From: Mesolinea sp040770225
GTDB taxonomy: Bacteria; Chloroflexota; Anaerolineae; Anaerolineales; Anaerolineaceae
DNA: 64,000 nucleotides
Direction of reading: 5' to 3'
NCBI GenBank assembly: GCA_040770225.1
Contig: JAXGJN010000003.1
Coordinates: 124,001 to 188,000, forward strand
This document shows positions 18,042 to 26,881 of the stretch, one piece after another (position 1 is the stretch's first letter; every line of letters begins with the position of its first letter). Below the pieces are notes generated by a model, which saw nothing but the letters and a program-made list of their open reading frames with translations, was not told the DNA's origin and did not search any database. The position numbers and the translations under genes were made by a program.

Positions 18042-19100
18042 TTACGGTCTATCGAAAACTTGATTGCAGATTTTTCTTGCAACTTTTCCCATTGGATAAG
18101 AGTGTAAATCTGCTGGTGCGACCCAGCGGAAATTTTCTGGCAACAACAGAGGGGGAGAGGATAGTAGTTCAACCTTCCAGGCATGGACGCTTATTTTAAA
18201 ATGCGTGTAGGCGTGCTTGAAAACGCCGATCTTCTCACCAACTGAAATTTCAAGTCCGGTTTTCTGATCCACTTCCCTTATCAGACATTCCTCCAGGCTT
18301 ATATCCCCTTGCTCGTACTTCCCTCCCGGGAACTCCCACAAACCTGCCAGCATCCCACCTTCCGCTCTCTGATTTAACATTACTTTGCCATCAGACTGGA
18401 TAACGCCTACACACACCTCGAAATGGGGTACAGGTGTTTTTTTCAGCCTGATGGGCAGATCGTTTTGAAGCCCTTGTTCGAACGCCAGGCAGTGATCCTT
18501 AACCGGACAAGCCAGGCAATGGGGTTGACGAGGCAGGCACAGGCTTGAACCCAGGTCCATCAATGCCTGGTTGAAGTCGCCAGGGTGGTCTGCCGGCAAG
18601 ACAAAATGCGCGTAGTCTTCAACCAGTTTTTCAAATCGGGCGGAACCAAGCGCTTCCTGCAGGGCAAGCACGCGGGAAAAGATGCGCTTGATGTTTCCGT
18701 CCACAGCTGCCACAGCCTCACCGAAGGCGATGGATGCAATTGCAGCGGCAGTGTAATGACCGATACCCGGCAGACGTTCCAACGCATCCGCTGTGGCTGG
18801 GATTTGTCCATTAAAATCAGAAATTATCAGCTGGGCAGCCCTGTGTAAGTTGCGTGCCCGGCTGTAATAACCCAGCCCTTCCCATAGCCGGAGGACCTCC
18901 TCCTGGCTGGCTGAAGCCAGGGTTTCAAGGTTTGGTAGACGCTCCAGGAAGCGCTCAAAATAGGATAAGACAGTTTCCACCCGGGTCTGCTGAAGCATGA
19001 TCTCGGAAATCCATACCCGATAAGGTGTGGGAAAAGAACGCCAGGGCAGCTGCCTGGCGTTCGTATCGTACCATTGTAACAAGTCAGAAGAAAATGACAT
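18042..19100 (-). CDS. mutY: A/G-specific adenine DNA glycosylase
   Basis: Removes adenine mispaired with 8-oxoguanine. The N-terminal glycosylase domain shows RQLPWR, EIMLQQTRVETV (catalytic Glu) and the helix-hairpin-helix LPGIGHYTAAAI followed by the catalytic Asp in VDGNIKR. The 4Fe-4S site is C-x6-C-x2-C-x5-C in CLPRQPHCLACPVKDHC. The C-terminal NUDIX-like domain (GGMLAGLWEFPGGK) recognises 8-oxoG. The ATG directly follows the stop of the 99-residue gene, with no ribosome site of its own, so translation is probably coupled. Confidence 0.95.
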   Translation of the reverse strand: MSFSSDLLQWYDTNARQLPWRSFPTPYRVWISEIMLQQTRVETVLSYFERFLERLPNLETLASASQEEVLRLWEGLGYYSRARNLHRAAQLIISDFNGQIPATADALERLPGIGHYTAAAIASIAFGEAVAAVDGNIKRIFSRVLALQEALGSARFEKLVEDYAHFVLPADHPGDFNQALMDLGSSLCLPRQPHCLACPVKDHCLAFEQGLQNDLPIRLKKTPVPHFEVCVGVIQSDGKVMLNQRAEGGMLAGLWEFPGGKYEQGDISLEECLIREVDQKTGLEISVGEKIGVFKHAYTHFKISVHAWKVELLSSPPLLLPENFRWVAPADLHSYPMGKVARKICNQVFDRP

Positions 19101-19400
19101 TTAGAACTGAAAACCACCTTTGTGAGGGACTAATTTGTATTGCAGATTGTCAACGTAGTCCAATAACTGCTCATTCAGTCGGTCCCATTCATTGGATGTC
19201 ATAACCGTTCGCGCTTTAAGCCTGGATGCCATGATCGCGCCCAACAAAATCTGGGGGCGGTTACCAAAAACAGTTACCCAGGCATCCGTGACTTCGAAAC
19301 CAAACTTGTTCACTTGCGGCAAATATTCGTGCAAAACGTATGCGAAGTAGTCTTGTTCGTGTCCTGCTTTGATATCCCAGGTCAAAATGAGCTTGATCAT
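19101..19400 (-). CDS. Conserved-looking 99-residue protein, possible dimeric alpha/beta barrel
   Basis: A small soluble protein, likely alternating strand and helix: a first strand KLILTWDIKAG, a helix with YFAYVLHEYLP, a strand TDAWVTVFG and a C-terminal helix LNEQLLDYVDNLQYKLV. This layout resembles NIPSNAP/ABM-type ferredoxin-like barrels, but I cannot assign a family. It sits four bases after the metallo-hydrolase-fold gene and immediately before mutY, in one operon. Confidence 0.65.
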   Translation of the reverse strand: MIKLILTWDIKAGHEQDYFAYVLHEYLPQVNKFGFEVTDAWVTVFGNRPQILLGAIMASRLKARTVMTSNEWDRLNEQLLDYVDNLQYKLVPHKGGFQF

Positions 19401-19404
19401 CAGA

Positions 19405-20061
19405 TTAGAGCGGCGATAGTTTGGGGTCCAGCGCTATTACTTGCGTGCCTTCTTCACCAAAATTCCCTGTTGGAGGGATCTTATAACTTTCCATTGTTTC
19501 CAACTCGGTCAGTCCCATCTCCTTCAGGAACTTGCTTAGGGGGTCGAGTTCCAGCTTGGAGTAGGGGGTTTCGTAATGCATGGGGATGACGATGTTCGGT
19601 TCAAGCATGCTGATCACTTCAGCAGCTTTGGAGGCATTAAGCCCTCCCCCGGAACCCACCGGAACCAGGGCGATATTGATGTTGCCCAACTCCTCCACCA
19701 TGGTCTGACTGGGAACCACGTTCGTCTGCCCAAGGTGTAGGATGGTTATGGCGCCGTAATCGAGGACATAGATCGTATTGCGTAATTCCTTATGTTCAGA
19801 CAGAAACGGGGTGGTCTGGATGCCCGTAAGAAAGACACCCCCGCGTTCATATTCACCGGGACCTTCGATCACAAAGGGGTTTCCTTTTACTACGCTGACA
19901 TTGTTGTGAGAAAGATCGTTGCTGCTGATCGTGACGATCTCAGCTTTCAACTTGAGGGGATTGTAGCCAGCCACAGCCGCATCAAATGGATCCGTGACGA
20001 CAGTAGCATAATTGCGTTCGGTGATCCGAAAACAAGAATTTCCAAACCAGGTAATTTCCAT
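19405..20061 (-). CDS. Metallo-beta-lactamase-fold protein with degenerate metal site
   Basis: A 218-residue protein of the COG2220-like hydrolase fold. The opening MEITWFGNSCFRI, the GPGEYE motif and late VIPMHYETP are typical. The usual metal motif H-x-H-x-D-H after the third strand reads S47-N-D49-L-S51-H52, so three of four ligands are missing; the HLG(D) motif is HLGQ. It is therefore probably not a normal binuclear zinc hydrolase. The ATG at 20061 is preferred over 20082 because GGAGG lies eight bases before it. It is first in an operon with the 99-residue gene and mutY. Confidence 0.82.
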   Translation of the reverse strand: MEITWFGNSCFRITERNYATVVTDPFDAAVAGYNPLKLKAEIVTISSNDLSHNNVSVVKGNPFVIEGPGEYERGGVFLTGIQTTPFLSEHKELRNTIYVLDYGAITILHLGQTNVVPSQTMVEELGNINIALVPVGSGGGLNASKAAEVISMLEPNIVIPMHYETPYSKLELDPLSKFLKEMGLTELETMESYKIPPTGNFGEEGTQVIALDPKLSPL

Positions 20062-20288
20062 GTAGTAACCTCCGACAAACAACCCTCTTGATAAGGGCGT
20101 GTTTTCAAGGTTCTATTATATCAGGTCGGCTCCTCTCATCCGGTCAATGTGGTTGCTGTTTTGTAGCGACAGATTGTTATTGGCTATACATGAGGAATCT
20201 ACGAGCCTTCTACAGGTCACGGCCACCTCGTAATTACGGTCACTACGAGACCATTTGTCAACAAGCAATTGCGAGTTGAAACATCCTG

Positions 20289-20349
20289 CCCCCTCCAGCG
20301 AAGCGAAGGTCGAAGATCCCCGTAGGGGAGTAGGGGGTTAGGGGGTGGG
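20289..20349. repeat. REP-like palindromic repeat in a gene-free stretch
   Basis: Gene-free region 20062-20433. The element begins CCCCCTCC and ends GGGGGTGG, giving an outer stem. Inside is GGTCGAAGATC followed by a hairpin CCCC-GTA-GGGG and then AGTAGGGGG. A second member is at 55479-55559. The rest of the region shows only a diffuse AT-rich stretch and no ORF of interest. Confidence 0.6.
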
Positions 20350-20433
20350 TCTTTATTCTGTTTTGTACGTACTCATGGAATGCAATTTGGGTGAGTCTGG
20401 GATCCACCCGTACACTTGGTTATTCCTTACTAA

Positions 20434-22143
20434 CTACTTCCAATCCGGCATAACCGGCTGGTTGTTTTCGTCTTTCCACCACATGCGCATGGTGTCAAAC
20501 ATGATTGAGAGCGTTTTCGTCTTTTCTTCGGCGGTCATCAGGCGGGGCTGAACTTTATCGATAAACCGGATCGGGATCAGCTCGACACCCAAATACTTGC
20601 CTTCGTAAAAAACATGCCGGTCAAGGAAACCGATGTCAGTGTTCTCGGCAAGTCCGTACTGGTCGAAGAAGAGATTCCCTAGCCCGTAATGAAAAAAGGT
20701 ATCGCCATAAAATTCGGCATAGTGCGGCACGTGCGACTGGCTGCCGCTGGCAATCACAGCGCCGGCATCCGCGACGATTTTGAAGTCACGTTCGATGGCA
20801 GCCACAGGTGACCAGGTGTAAACCTCTTCGTGTTGAAAGGTGGCGATGGGCAGGTAGCCTTCAACACGAAGTTCGCGGATGGTCTGTGCCATATAGTCCA
20901 TATCGCAGTGGTACGCCCCGGAAAGGGCCTCGCTTGCCTGGGCAAAATTAGGCGTTTTGGCATTACAACCAATAAAGGCGATTTTGTTACCGTTCACTTC
21001 CAGTTTCACTGGAGCGCTGGCATCAAAAATATCTTTCCCACCGCCGTAAACAGGCCAACCTTCTTTGGAGTAGAGATCAAGCGTGTAAAGCATACCCTCT
21101 TCTCCGTAATCCTCGAAGTGGTCGCCTGTCAGTTCCACAATATCCGTGCCTACAAAACGCAATAGCTCTAGATAACTTTCAGGTGTACAGAAAACCAGGT
21201 AACCTCCCATTGTATGAGGAGGGCAATTTTCGGCAAAGGGCACTTCATTGCTGATGTGTAAAATATCGGCTTCTTTCATAACGGAAGCGATATTTTCACC
21301 CGGCACAAGCACACCGCGCTGGTCCATCCCCACGGCAGTGGCGCGTACCAGTGCGGTCACGCCAGTAAGCATAACGGTCGTGATCTTGGATGAATCCAGG
21401 TTCGAGAATTGTAAGGATGACAATTCGCTTGGAAGGCTGAAGTTTTCGCCAGGTTCAACCGATGCAGCAGAAATCGGCACATTCAAAGCGTATTGGTCCA
21501 CTGCGAAGTCTTTATGGATGGGGGATTGCCCGTCGATAAGCAGAACCTTCCAACGCGGCTGAATTTCTTCAAAGGGAATGATTGCCCAGGTGTTTTGAGT
21601 TGTCCAAGCAGTCTCCAGGACCTGTTCTTTTGGCATGGTTCGAATTGACTCTCCCGGTTCGCCGAGAATGCTTGTAAGGGCTGGCAGGTCGTCATCACTG
21701 ACGAGAAGCGTGGAGATTTCATCCTTAGGCTGCCCCTGCCAGAGGTGCTGCAGCCAGATGGCGCTGACCTCCTCAGTGACCGTTGGGAAAGGCGCTACCA
21801 GGGCATAGACCCAGCTGCCAATTGGATTGCTGCTATTGAAATCGATAGTATAGGCTATCTCGTTCAATCTGCCTTGCGCCTGAGCCAGGTTTTGCTGCTC
21901 AACTAGCTGCTTCAGAGCCGCAGGTAGTTCCAGGTTGGGTTCGTAGACATAAACTGGCGGCTCATCGGTGGCTGTTGGCGTGGATTCGGGCGCGAGCTCT
22001 GTCGTTGCTGTTTCGGCTAGGGTAGCAGCGAGCAGTGCAGGAACCTCCGTTGGTGGTGATAGCGTCGCCACAGCCTGACAGGCTGTTGCAATCAGGATCG
22101 AAATCAGGCAGAGCATATATCTGATGGTCTTTATTTTGTACAT
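20434..22143 (-). CDS. CapA-like lipoprotein, paralogue of 14462-16171
   Basis: Also 569 residues: lipobox TAC (Cys22), an acidic and Thr/Pro-rich linker, a middle region of unknown fold with WAIIPFEEIQPRWKVLLIDG (the paralogue has WMIVPFDELQPAFKVISIDE), and the C-terminal CapA-like domain with TGDHFEDYG, KIAFIGCNAKTP, FQHEEVY, GSQSHVPHYAEF and HYGLGNLFFDQ. Collinear matches through the whole length show an old duplication, more diverged than a recent copy. This copy is monocistronic, while the other precedes the MerR-type gene. Confidence 0.8.
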   Translation of the reverse strand: MYKIKTIRYMLCLISILIATACQAVATLSPPTEVPALLAATLAETATTELAPESTPTATDEPPVYVYEPNLELPAALKQLVEQQNLAQAQGRLNEIAYTIDFNSSNPIGSWVYALVAPFPTVTEEVSAIWLQHLWQGQPKDEISTLLVSDDDLPALTSILGEPGESIRTMPKEQVLETAWTTQNTWAIIPFEEIQPRWKVLLIDGQSPIHKDFAVDQYALNVPISAASVEPGENFSLPSELSSLQFSNLDSSKITTVMLTGVTALVRATAVGMDQRGVLVPGENIASVMKEADILHISNEVPFAENCPPHTMGGYLVFCTPESYLELLRFVGTDIVELTGDHFEDYGEEGMLYTLDLYSKEGWPVYGGGKDIFDASAPVKLEVNGNKIAFIGCNAKTPNFAQASEALSGAYHCDMDYMAQTIRELRVEGYLPIATFQHEEVYTWSPVAAIERDFKIVADAGAVIASGSQSHVPHYAEFYGDTFFHYGLGNLFFDQYGLAENTDIGFLDRHVFYEGKYLGVELIPIRFIDKVQPRLMTAEEKTKTLSIMFDTMRMWWKDENNQPVMPDWK

Positions 22144-22194
22144 TAGTAGCTTTCAGAATACATCTTCCTTAATGATTTTACCCAAGACTAGAGA

Positions 22195-22223
22195 AAAGGG
22201 AACACGTGCCACGTGTTCCCTTT
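22195..22223. terminator. Terminator hairpin downstream of the SDR operon
   Basis: Perfect 13-bp stem AAAGGGAACACGT / ACGTGTTCCCTTT with a GCC loop. On the minus strand it lies 34 bases after the SDR stop and is followed by TCTC; it would end the dehydrogenase-aldolase operon. Confidence 0.7.
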
Positions 22224-22256
22224 GATAAAAATCCTTTTTTCGGAACCACGATTCTT

Positions 22257-23003
22257 TTATCTACCCAGCCAGCCTCCATCAACTGGTAATGTAACACCGT
22301 TTACGTAGTCAGATGCCGAGCTGGCGAGGAAGAGAGCTGCTCCAACAAGGTCCTCAGGATTACCCCAGCGCCCTGCAGGAATTCGAACCAGGATCTGTTC
22401 ACTACGTACCGGGTCATTGACCAGTGCGGTATTCATTTCGGTGAGCATATAGCCTGGTGCTATGCAATTGACATTGACATTGAATTTTGCCCATTCATTA
22501 GCGAGCGATTTGCTAAACTGCATCACTGCACCTTTGCTTGCGGCGTAGGCAGGAACGCGGTATCCCCCTTGAAAGGAGAGTAACGATGCCATGTTAATTA
22601 TCTTTCCTTGCCTGGATTCCACCATGCGCCTTCCGACTTCACGACACATGAGAAAAACACTTGTCTGATTGACATTGATCACATAATCCCAATCTTCCTC
22701 GCTGAAATCAACGGAATCGCTGCGTCTTTGAGCTCCTGCGTTATTAACCAAAATGTCAATCGTGCCAAAATCATAATAAATTTCTTCGATTAAATAAGGA
22801 ATTCGCGAAGGTTGATTAAAATCAAAAGAATAAGTCTTGACTTTTATATCAAATGCCTGAAGTTCCTTGATCAAATCAGTTGGGACAGAACGTGAGACCA
22901 GAGCGAGATTTACACCAACTTTAGCAAACCCCATAGCAAGAGCAGCACCTAAACCTCTGCTTGCGCCTGTGACGATCGCATTTTTTCCTGAGATAATAAA
23001 CAT
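22257..23003 (-). CDS. Short-chain dehydrogenase/reductase, gluconate 5-dehydrogenase/KduD-like
   Basis: NAD(P)-dependent oxidoreductase with the classical SDR layout: cofactor motif TGASRGLG near residue 13, NNAG, catalytic Ser in MASLLS and Tyr-x-x-x-Lys in YAASK, and the C-terminal VNGVTLPVDGGW. Family relatives reduce keto-sugar acids such as 5-ketogluconate or 2-keto-3-deoxy compounds. The substrate here is inferred from neighbours encoding KDPG-type aldolases and a KDG-type kinase. AAGGAG precedes the ATG; the zinc dehydrogenase gene ends 17 bases upstream. Last gene of the minus-strand operon. Confidence 0.88.
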   Translation of the reverse strand: MFIISGKNAIVTGASRGLGAALAMGFAKVGVNLALVSRSVPTDLIKELQAFDIKVKTYSFDFNQPSRIPYLIEEIYYDFGTIDILVNNAGAQRRSDSVDFSEEDWDYVINVNQTSVFLMCREVGRRMVESRQGKIINMASLLSFQGGYRVPAYAASKGAVMQFSKSLANEWAKFNVNVNCIAPGYMLTEMNTALVNDPVRSEQILVRIPAGRWGNPEDLVGAALFLASSASDYVNGVTLPVDGGWLGR

Positions 23004-23020
23004 GTTTCTCCTTGTTCTGT

Positions 23021-24022
23021 TTAGCCAAACTTGAAGGTAACTTTTATAGCATCAGAAGGGGTCAATAAAAGATCAAAACCATGCTGTGCTTGTTCAATGG
23101 GTAATTCATGAGTGACAACTTCTGCATAAAGTGGTTGAGATTTTGCTAACTGGCAGGCAATTATAAAGTCTTGTTGTCGATATACCCGCACGAATTTAAT
23201 ACAAAATTCTTTGAACATCCCTTTTTGAAAATTCATAGCTGGCGGATGCTTGTAGCCTGCTACAATGACAATGGTCCCCTTGACTTTTACTAAATCGGGA
23301 AGCAGTTCTGCCACGGTCTGATGCCCAGCACAATCAAAAATGTAATCGTATCCTTTACCATTCGTAAGATCCAATAACTCAGACACCAGCTCGGGATTCG
23401 TTTGGATCGCTCTAAACCCAAGGCTGGCAGCCTTATCAACTCGGATTTTATTAGGCTCACAGACAGTAACATCATGGCACCCTAATTCTCTTAAGGTCAG
23501 TGCTACGCTCATCCCAATTGCACCAGCTCCAAACACCAAGGCGTTATCTCCTGGTCTGTACCCACTTTCCCTGATTGTGTGAACTGCAACAGCAATCGGT
23601 TCAATAAATGCTGCAGATCGTCGTGAAACCCCATCAGGAACTGGAAGGATGTGATAAACTGGGGCGGTCACATATTCAGCCATTCCGCCATCACAATCGA
23701 TTCCTACTAATTTCAAGGTTTGGCAAACATGTTCGTTTCCTGAAAGACAAGGATCACAGTGACCACAAGAAAGTAAGGGGTTGACAGTAACAAAGGTACC
23801 CGCAGGCATGCCTGGTTGGTCTTCCACCAACCAACCACAGATTTCGTGTCCAAGTACCAAAGGTGCTTTTGCTCTGGGGTGGTAGCCTGAATAGATTGTC
23901 AGATCACTCCCACATATTCCAGCATGTGAAACCTTGATCAGAGCCCAGCCTTCTTTAACGACAGGCATTGGAATCTCACGCACTTCAATACTGCCTGGAT
24001 TGGTAAAAACGATTGCTTTCAT
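23021..24022 (-). CDS. Zinc-dependent alcohol dehydrogenase family protein (polyol/sugar-acid type)
   Basis: Medium-chain dehydrogenase of the sorbitol/threonine/idonate dehydrogenase group. Catalytic zinc ligands lie in GICGSDLTIYSG and GHEICGW; the structural zinc site is C-x2-C-x2-C-x7-C in CGHCDPCLSGNEHVC; the NAD site is VFGAGAIGMS. The ATG at 24022 is supported by AGGAAGG six bases upstream, whereas the GTG at 24028 overlaps that site. Probable role: oxidising a hydroxyl of a sugar acid or polyol to a keto group for the pathway. Exact substrate cannot be read from sequence. Confidence 0.88.
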   Translation of the reverse strand: MKAIVFTNPGSIEVREIPMPVVKEGWALIKVSHAGICGSDLTIYSGYHPRAKAPLVLGHEICGWLVEDQPGMPAGTFVTVNPLLSCGHCDPCLSGNEHVCQTLKLVGIDCDGGMAEYVTAPVYHILPVPDGVSRRSAAFIEPIAVAVHTIRESGYRPGDNALVFGAGAIGMSVALTLRELGCHDVTVCEPNKIRVDKAASLGFRAIQTNPELVSELLDLTNGKGYDYIFDCAGHQTVAELLPDLVKVKGTIVIVAGYKHPPAMNFQKGMFKEFCIKFVRVYRQQDFIIACQLAKSQPLYAEVVTHELPIEQAQHGFDLLLTPSDAIKVTFKFG

Positions 24023-24040
24023 TTGCACCTTCCTATTTTA

Positions 24041-25033
24041 TTAGTTGACACAATCTCGTAAAGGTTGATCATTAAGGAAACGAGCGGCTTCCTCAGCAAC
24101 CTTAGTCTTCAGGTCCGACGAAGCTTGTTTTGAATACCATGCCATATGTGGCGTGCATAGGAAATTTTTACAGTTTCTCAACGGACTGTCGCCCGGAAGA
24201 GGTTCTATTTCCGTGACATCCACTGCTGCAGCTGAAATAATATCGTTCAACAAAGCTTCTGCGAGATCACGCTCCACGATGATCCCCCCTCGAGAAACGT
24301 TGATCAGGGCAGCTTCCTTTCTCATAGCATGAAGTGCCTTCATATCAAATAAACCAGCAGAGGTCTCATAATTACTGTGGATTGAGATTACATCCGATTC
24401 AGCCAGCAAGGTATCAAAGGTAACCATCTCCACAAACTCTGGCACATCTCCACGCATGTGATGGTATTTGGGATCCCAGGCAATCACTCGTTTGACCAAC
24501 GGCCGAACCAAGGCAGCAAAACATTTTCCAATTCGGCCGGTACCTACTATTCCAACTGTAAGTGTATTCAGACGACGAACAGGTATCGACAATGTATAGT
24601 CCCATTCCCCGGCTTTAACAGACTGAGTCAGGGGAATGACCTTCCGCTCAAGTGCCAGCATCAACGCCAAGGCATGGCTGGCAACTTCCTGTGTGCCATA
24701 ATCGGGCACATTACAGACCCGCACACCATGAGCTGTTGCTGCAGCGATATCGATATTGTTCAAACCAACGCCATAGCGGATAAGTACTTTCAGGTTAGGT
24801 AAACCAGAGAAAACCTCCTCGGAAAAGCGGGCATATTGATTGATCAATACTTCGTAATTCTGAAGGTTATCGATCAGTTCATAAGCTTGTGCCAACTGGT
24901 ATAGATGACAGTCAATATTTTCTCTGGAAAATACAGCGAGCTCCTCAGAAATATTGGCATGGTCGCAATCTGTGATGGCAACTTCTCGGCTCTTTTGGTT
25001 ATGAAGATCCTTTTGATCTTGTGAAGCTTCCAT
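24041..25033 (-). CDS. D-2-hydroxyacid dehydrogenase family protein
   Basis: NAD-dependent dehydrogenase of the phosphoglycerate/CtBP-like group, 330 residues. Cofactor motif VGTGRIGKCF; catalytic Arg, Glu and His positions in NVSRGGIIVERD, EIEPLPGDS and CTPHMAWYS. It could act on hydroxypyruvate, glyoxylate or a 2-keto sugar acid. The ribosome site is weak. It starts five bases after the aldolase stop, so coupling is likely. Confidence 0.86.
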   Translation of the reverse strand: MEASQDQKDLHNQKSREVAITDCDHANISEELAVFSRENIDCHLYQLAQAYELIDNLQNYEVLINQYARFSEEVFSGLPNLKVLIRYGVGLNNIDIAAATAHGVRVCNVPDYGTQEVASHALALMLALERKVIPLTQSVKAGEWDYTLSIPVRRLNTLTVGIVGTGRIGKCFAALVRPLVKRVIAWDPKYHHMRGDVPEFVEMVTFDTLLAESDVISIHSNYETSAGLFDMKALHAMRKEAALINVSRGGIIVERDLAEALLNDIISAAAVDVTEIEPLPGDSPLRNCKNFLCTPHMAWYSKQASSDLKTKVAEEAARFLNDQPLRDCVN

Positions 25034-25038
25034 CCGGG

Positions 25039-25680
25039 CTAACCTATCTGGGAGGTGTAGCGACGGGCGATCGCTTCCAGTTCATCAAAAGCTTTAGCTG
25101 AAACCAATTTCTTATCGCATAGATTGCCACCAATTCCCGCACCCACGCAACCCGCCTTGAGGTATTCTGCAAGGTTGGTGTCATTGATGCCACCGGTAGC
25201 AAGTAGTTTTACATTGTTTAAAGGAGCCAGAACTGCTTTCACATAAGCGGCCCCCAGTTGGGCAGCTGGAAATAATTTCACAAAATCTGCGCCTGACTGG
25301 GAGGCAATGGCAATCTCAGATGGTGTCATTGCGCCTGGAATAGATACCAGGTTGAAACTTTTGGTTGCATTAATAATTGCCACATCTGTATTAGGAGAGA
25401 TAATGAACCCTGCGCCAGCGGATTTTGCAGCCTGTAATTGGGCTGAACTTAATACTGTTCCTGCACCCGCTTGCATTTCAGGACGATGCGTGTTCAGCAG
25501 TTCAATCGCTTCCGCTGTTTTCTTGAGAATATCTGGATCTGATTGATCAAAGGTCACCTCAATAAGGTTTATGCCGCCTCTTGAGAGTGCTGAGGCGAGA
25601 TTCAGGAGGTCATCCCCATATATCCCTCTACATATTGCGATTATTTTGTCTTTTAGGATGAGATCGGTTAGGTTGGTCAA
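25039..25680 (-). CDS. KDPG/KHG-type aldolase
   Basis: Class I aldolase of the Eda family, expected to split 2-keto-3-deoxy-6-phosphogluconate or a related keto acid into pyruvate and an aldehyde. Schiff-base Lys135 is in DFVKLFPAA, Glu41 in IEVTF. The residue matching the carboxylate-binding Arg of E. coli Eda is Asp45 (EVTFDQ), unlike the second aldolase in this locus, so specificity may differ. The TTG start has AAGGAG upstream. First gene of the minus-strand operon and directly downstream of a putative IclR operator. Confidence 0.88.
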   Translation of the reverse strand: MTNLTDLILKDKIIAICRGIYGDDLLNLASALSRGGINLIEVTFDQSDPDILKKTAEAIELLNTHRPEMQAGAGTVLSSAQLQAAKSAGAGFIISPNTDVAIINATKSFNLVSIPGAMTPSEIAIASQSGADFVKLFPAAQLGAAYVKAVLAPLNNVKLLATGGINDTNLAEYLKAGCVGAGIGGNLCDKKLVSAKAFDELEAIARRYTSQIG

Positions 25681-25699
25681 AGCTGTCTCCTTTTCGTGA

Positions 25700-25754
25700 G
25701 AATCCGGATTCTTGTATTATGAAACTGTGTTCCACGATGCAGAATGCATTCTGC
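25700..25754 (-). promoter_or_regulatory. Promoter region of the dehydrogenase-aldolase operon with candidate IclR operator
   Basis: On the minus strand TGGAACACAGTTTCA (25734-25720) resembles the operator candidate before the transporter genes (TGGAACGGGATTCCA), with the same 5-bp arms and 5-bp gap. Its end overlaps a possible -10 CATAAT. Two further perfect palindromes flank it: GCAGAATGCATTCTGC (25739-25754) and GAATCCGGATTC (25700-25711). Confidence 0.5.
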
Positions 25755-25820
25755 CTACAATTCTATTGACATCCAGGTGAAAAGTCAACCATCTGGAAGG
25801 AAATTTGGATTACTTATTTA

Positions 25821-26585
25821 TTACGCTGCTGTGTAACCAATACGTTCAGACAAGATCGCTGCACTGTTTTGGAGTTCCTTGAAAAGGGTGTCTATCTTGT
25901 TTGCCTGAATTAGTCCTGGACCACTCAGGCTCATCGCAGCGATCACTTTACCAGTATAATCGCGGATCGGTACAGCAACACAGCTGCTCCCAAAGGTGTG
26001 TTCTCCGTTATCAATAGCGAAATCATTCTGCCTCGCAAATTCGATATCCAGTAATAGCTCCTTATAGCTCATCTTCGTGTTAGGGGTTAGTTTGTTGTAA
26101 ATTAAAGATTCTCCGATCCGATCGCATTCACTCTTTGGAAGAGAGGCGAGCAGTACTTTCCCTAAGGCTGTACAGTAAACGGGTTCCCGCTTTCCAATAC
26201 TCGTATATAGACGAAGGCTGTTGAACTTCTCAATTTTCTCAAGGTATCTCACCTCGTTATCTTCAAGGATAGCCAGGTAACAGGTCGCATCAAATCTGGA
26301 GGCAAGGGAATGCATTATTGGAGTAGCCTCGGTTGTGAGATCGATTTTATTGAGATAAAGACTTGCTATCTCAACAAATTTCAAACCCAGGTAGTAGACA
26401 CTGTCACTCTCATCTTTTTCAATATAGTGCCTGGAAATCAGGGTTGCTAAGATACGATGCACTGTACTCTTGGGGAGCCCTGTCCTATCGGTAATTTCTG
26501 ACAATCTAAGCCCGTTTTCTGATGTAGCCAATTGTTCAACAATATCTGCAGCCTTATTAATGACCTGAATACTTGAATTTTGCAT
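25821..26585 (-). CDS. IclR-family transcriptional regulator
   Basis: 254 residues: N-terminal winged helix (about residues 5-68, including LRLSEITDRTGLPKSTVHRILATL) and C-terminal effector-binding domain (about 80-250, YCTALGKVLLASLP, GSSCVAVPIRDYTGKVIAAMSLSGP). IclR proteins such as KdgR sense keto-deoxy sugar acids or other small organic acids. It lies between the two divergent operons, the natural place for their local regulator. GGGAGG precedes the ATG, and a minus-strand TATAAT (26622-26617) could be its -10. Confidence 0.93.
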   Translation of the reverse strand: MQNSSIQVINKAADIVEQLATSENGLRLSEITDRTGLPKSTVHRILATLISRHYIEKDESDSVYYLGLKFVEIASLYLNKIDLTTEATPIMHSLASRFDATCYLAILEDNEVRYLEKIEKFNSLRLYTSIGKREPVYCTALGKVLLASLPKSECDRIGESLIYNKLTPNTKMSYKELLLDIEFARQNDFAIDNGEHTFGSSCVAVPIRDYTGKVIAAMSLSGPGLIQANKIDTLFKELQNSAAILSERIGYTAA

Positions 26586-26706
26586 ATTCCTCCCAACCAG
26601 TAATGGTAATCACCCAATTATAGTTGTTTTTTTTGTTGTTGGAGTGAAGGGCACAATATCTTCCTGATTTTCTCTACAAACAAATCCTTAATATACATTT
26701 AACCTC

Positions 26707-26772
26707 TTGTCAAAAAAAAAGGAGTGTGATATAAGTGAATTATACTATATTTGGAACGGGATTCCATATAGT
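26707..26772 (+). promoter_or_regulatory. Promoter and candidate IclR operator of the Liv-type operon
   Basis: -35 TTGTCA (26707-26712), 17-bp spacer, -10 TATAAG (26730-26735). Just downstream, from 26744 to 26772, is a nearly perfect inverted repeat with core TGGAACGGGATTCCA (26752-26766) and outer arms ACTATAT / ATATAGT. Placed at about +10 it would block elongation or initiation. A leader of about 140 bases follows; no known riboswitch is recognised. Confidence 0.55.
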
Positions 26773-26881
26773 GAAACCCTCAAGAGAGGAGACTGCAATC
26801 CAAAATCGCTAAAAAAATGTTCTCCGTATCCACATGTCTATTTGTCCAAGTTCAAATTCAAGATTACGATGGAGGTCGTAA

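Noticed and set aside
26742..26881. Riboswitch in the leader of the Liv-type operon
   Set aside because: The only clear structure is the inverted repeat, better explained as an IclR operator; no known riboswitch core was found.
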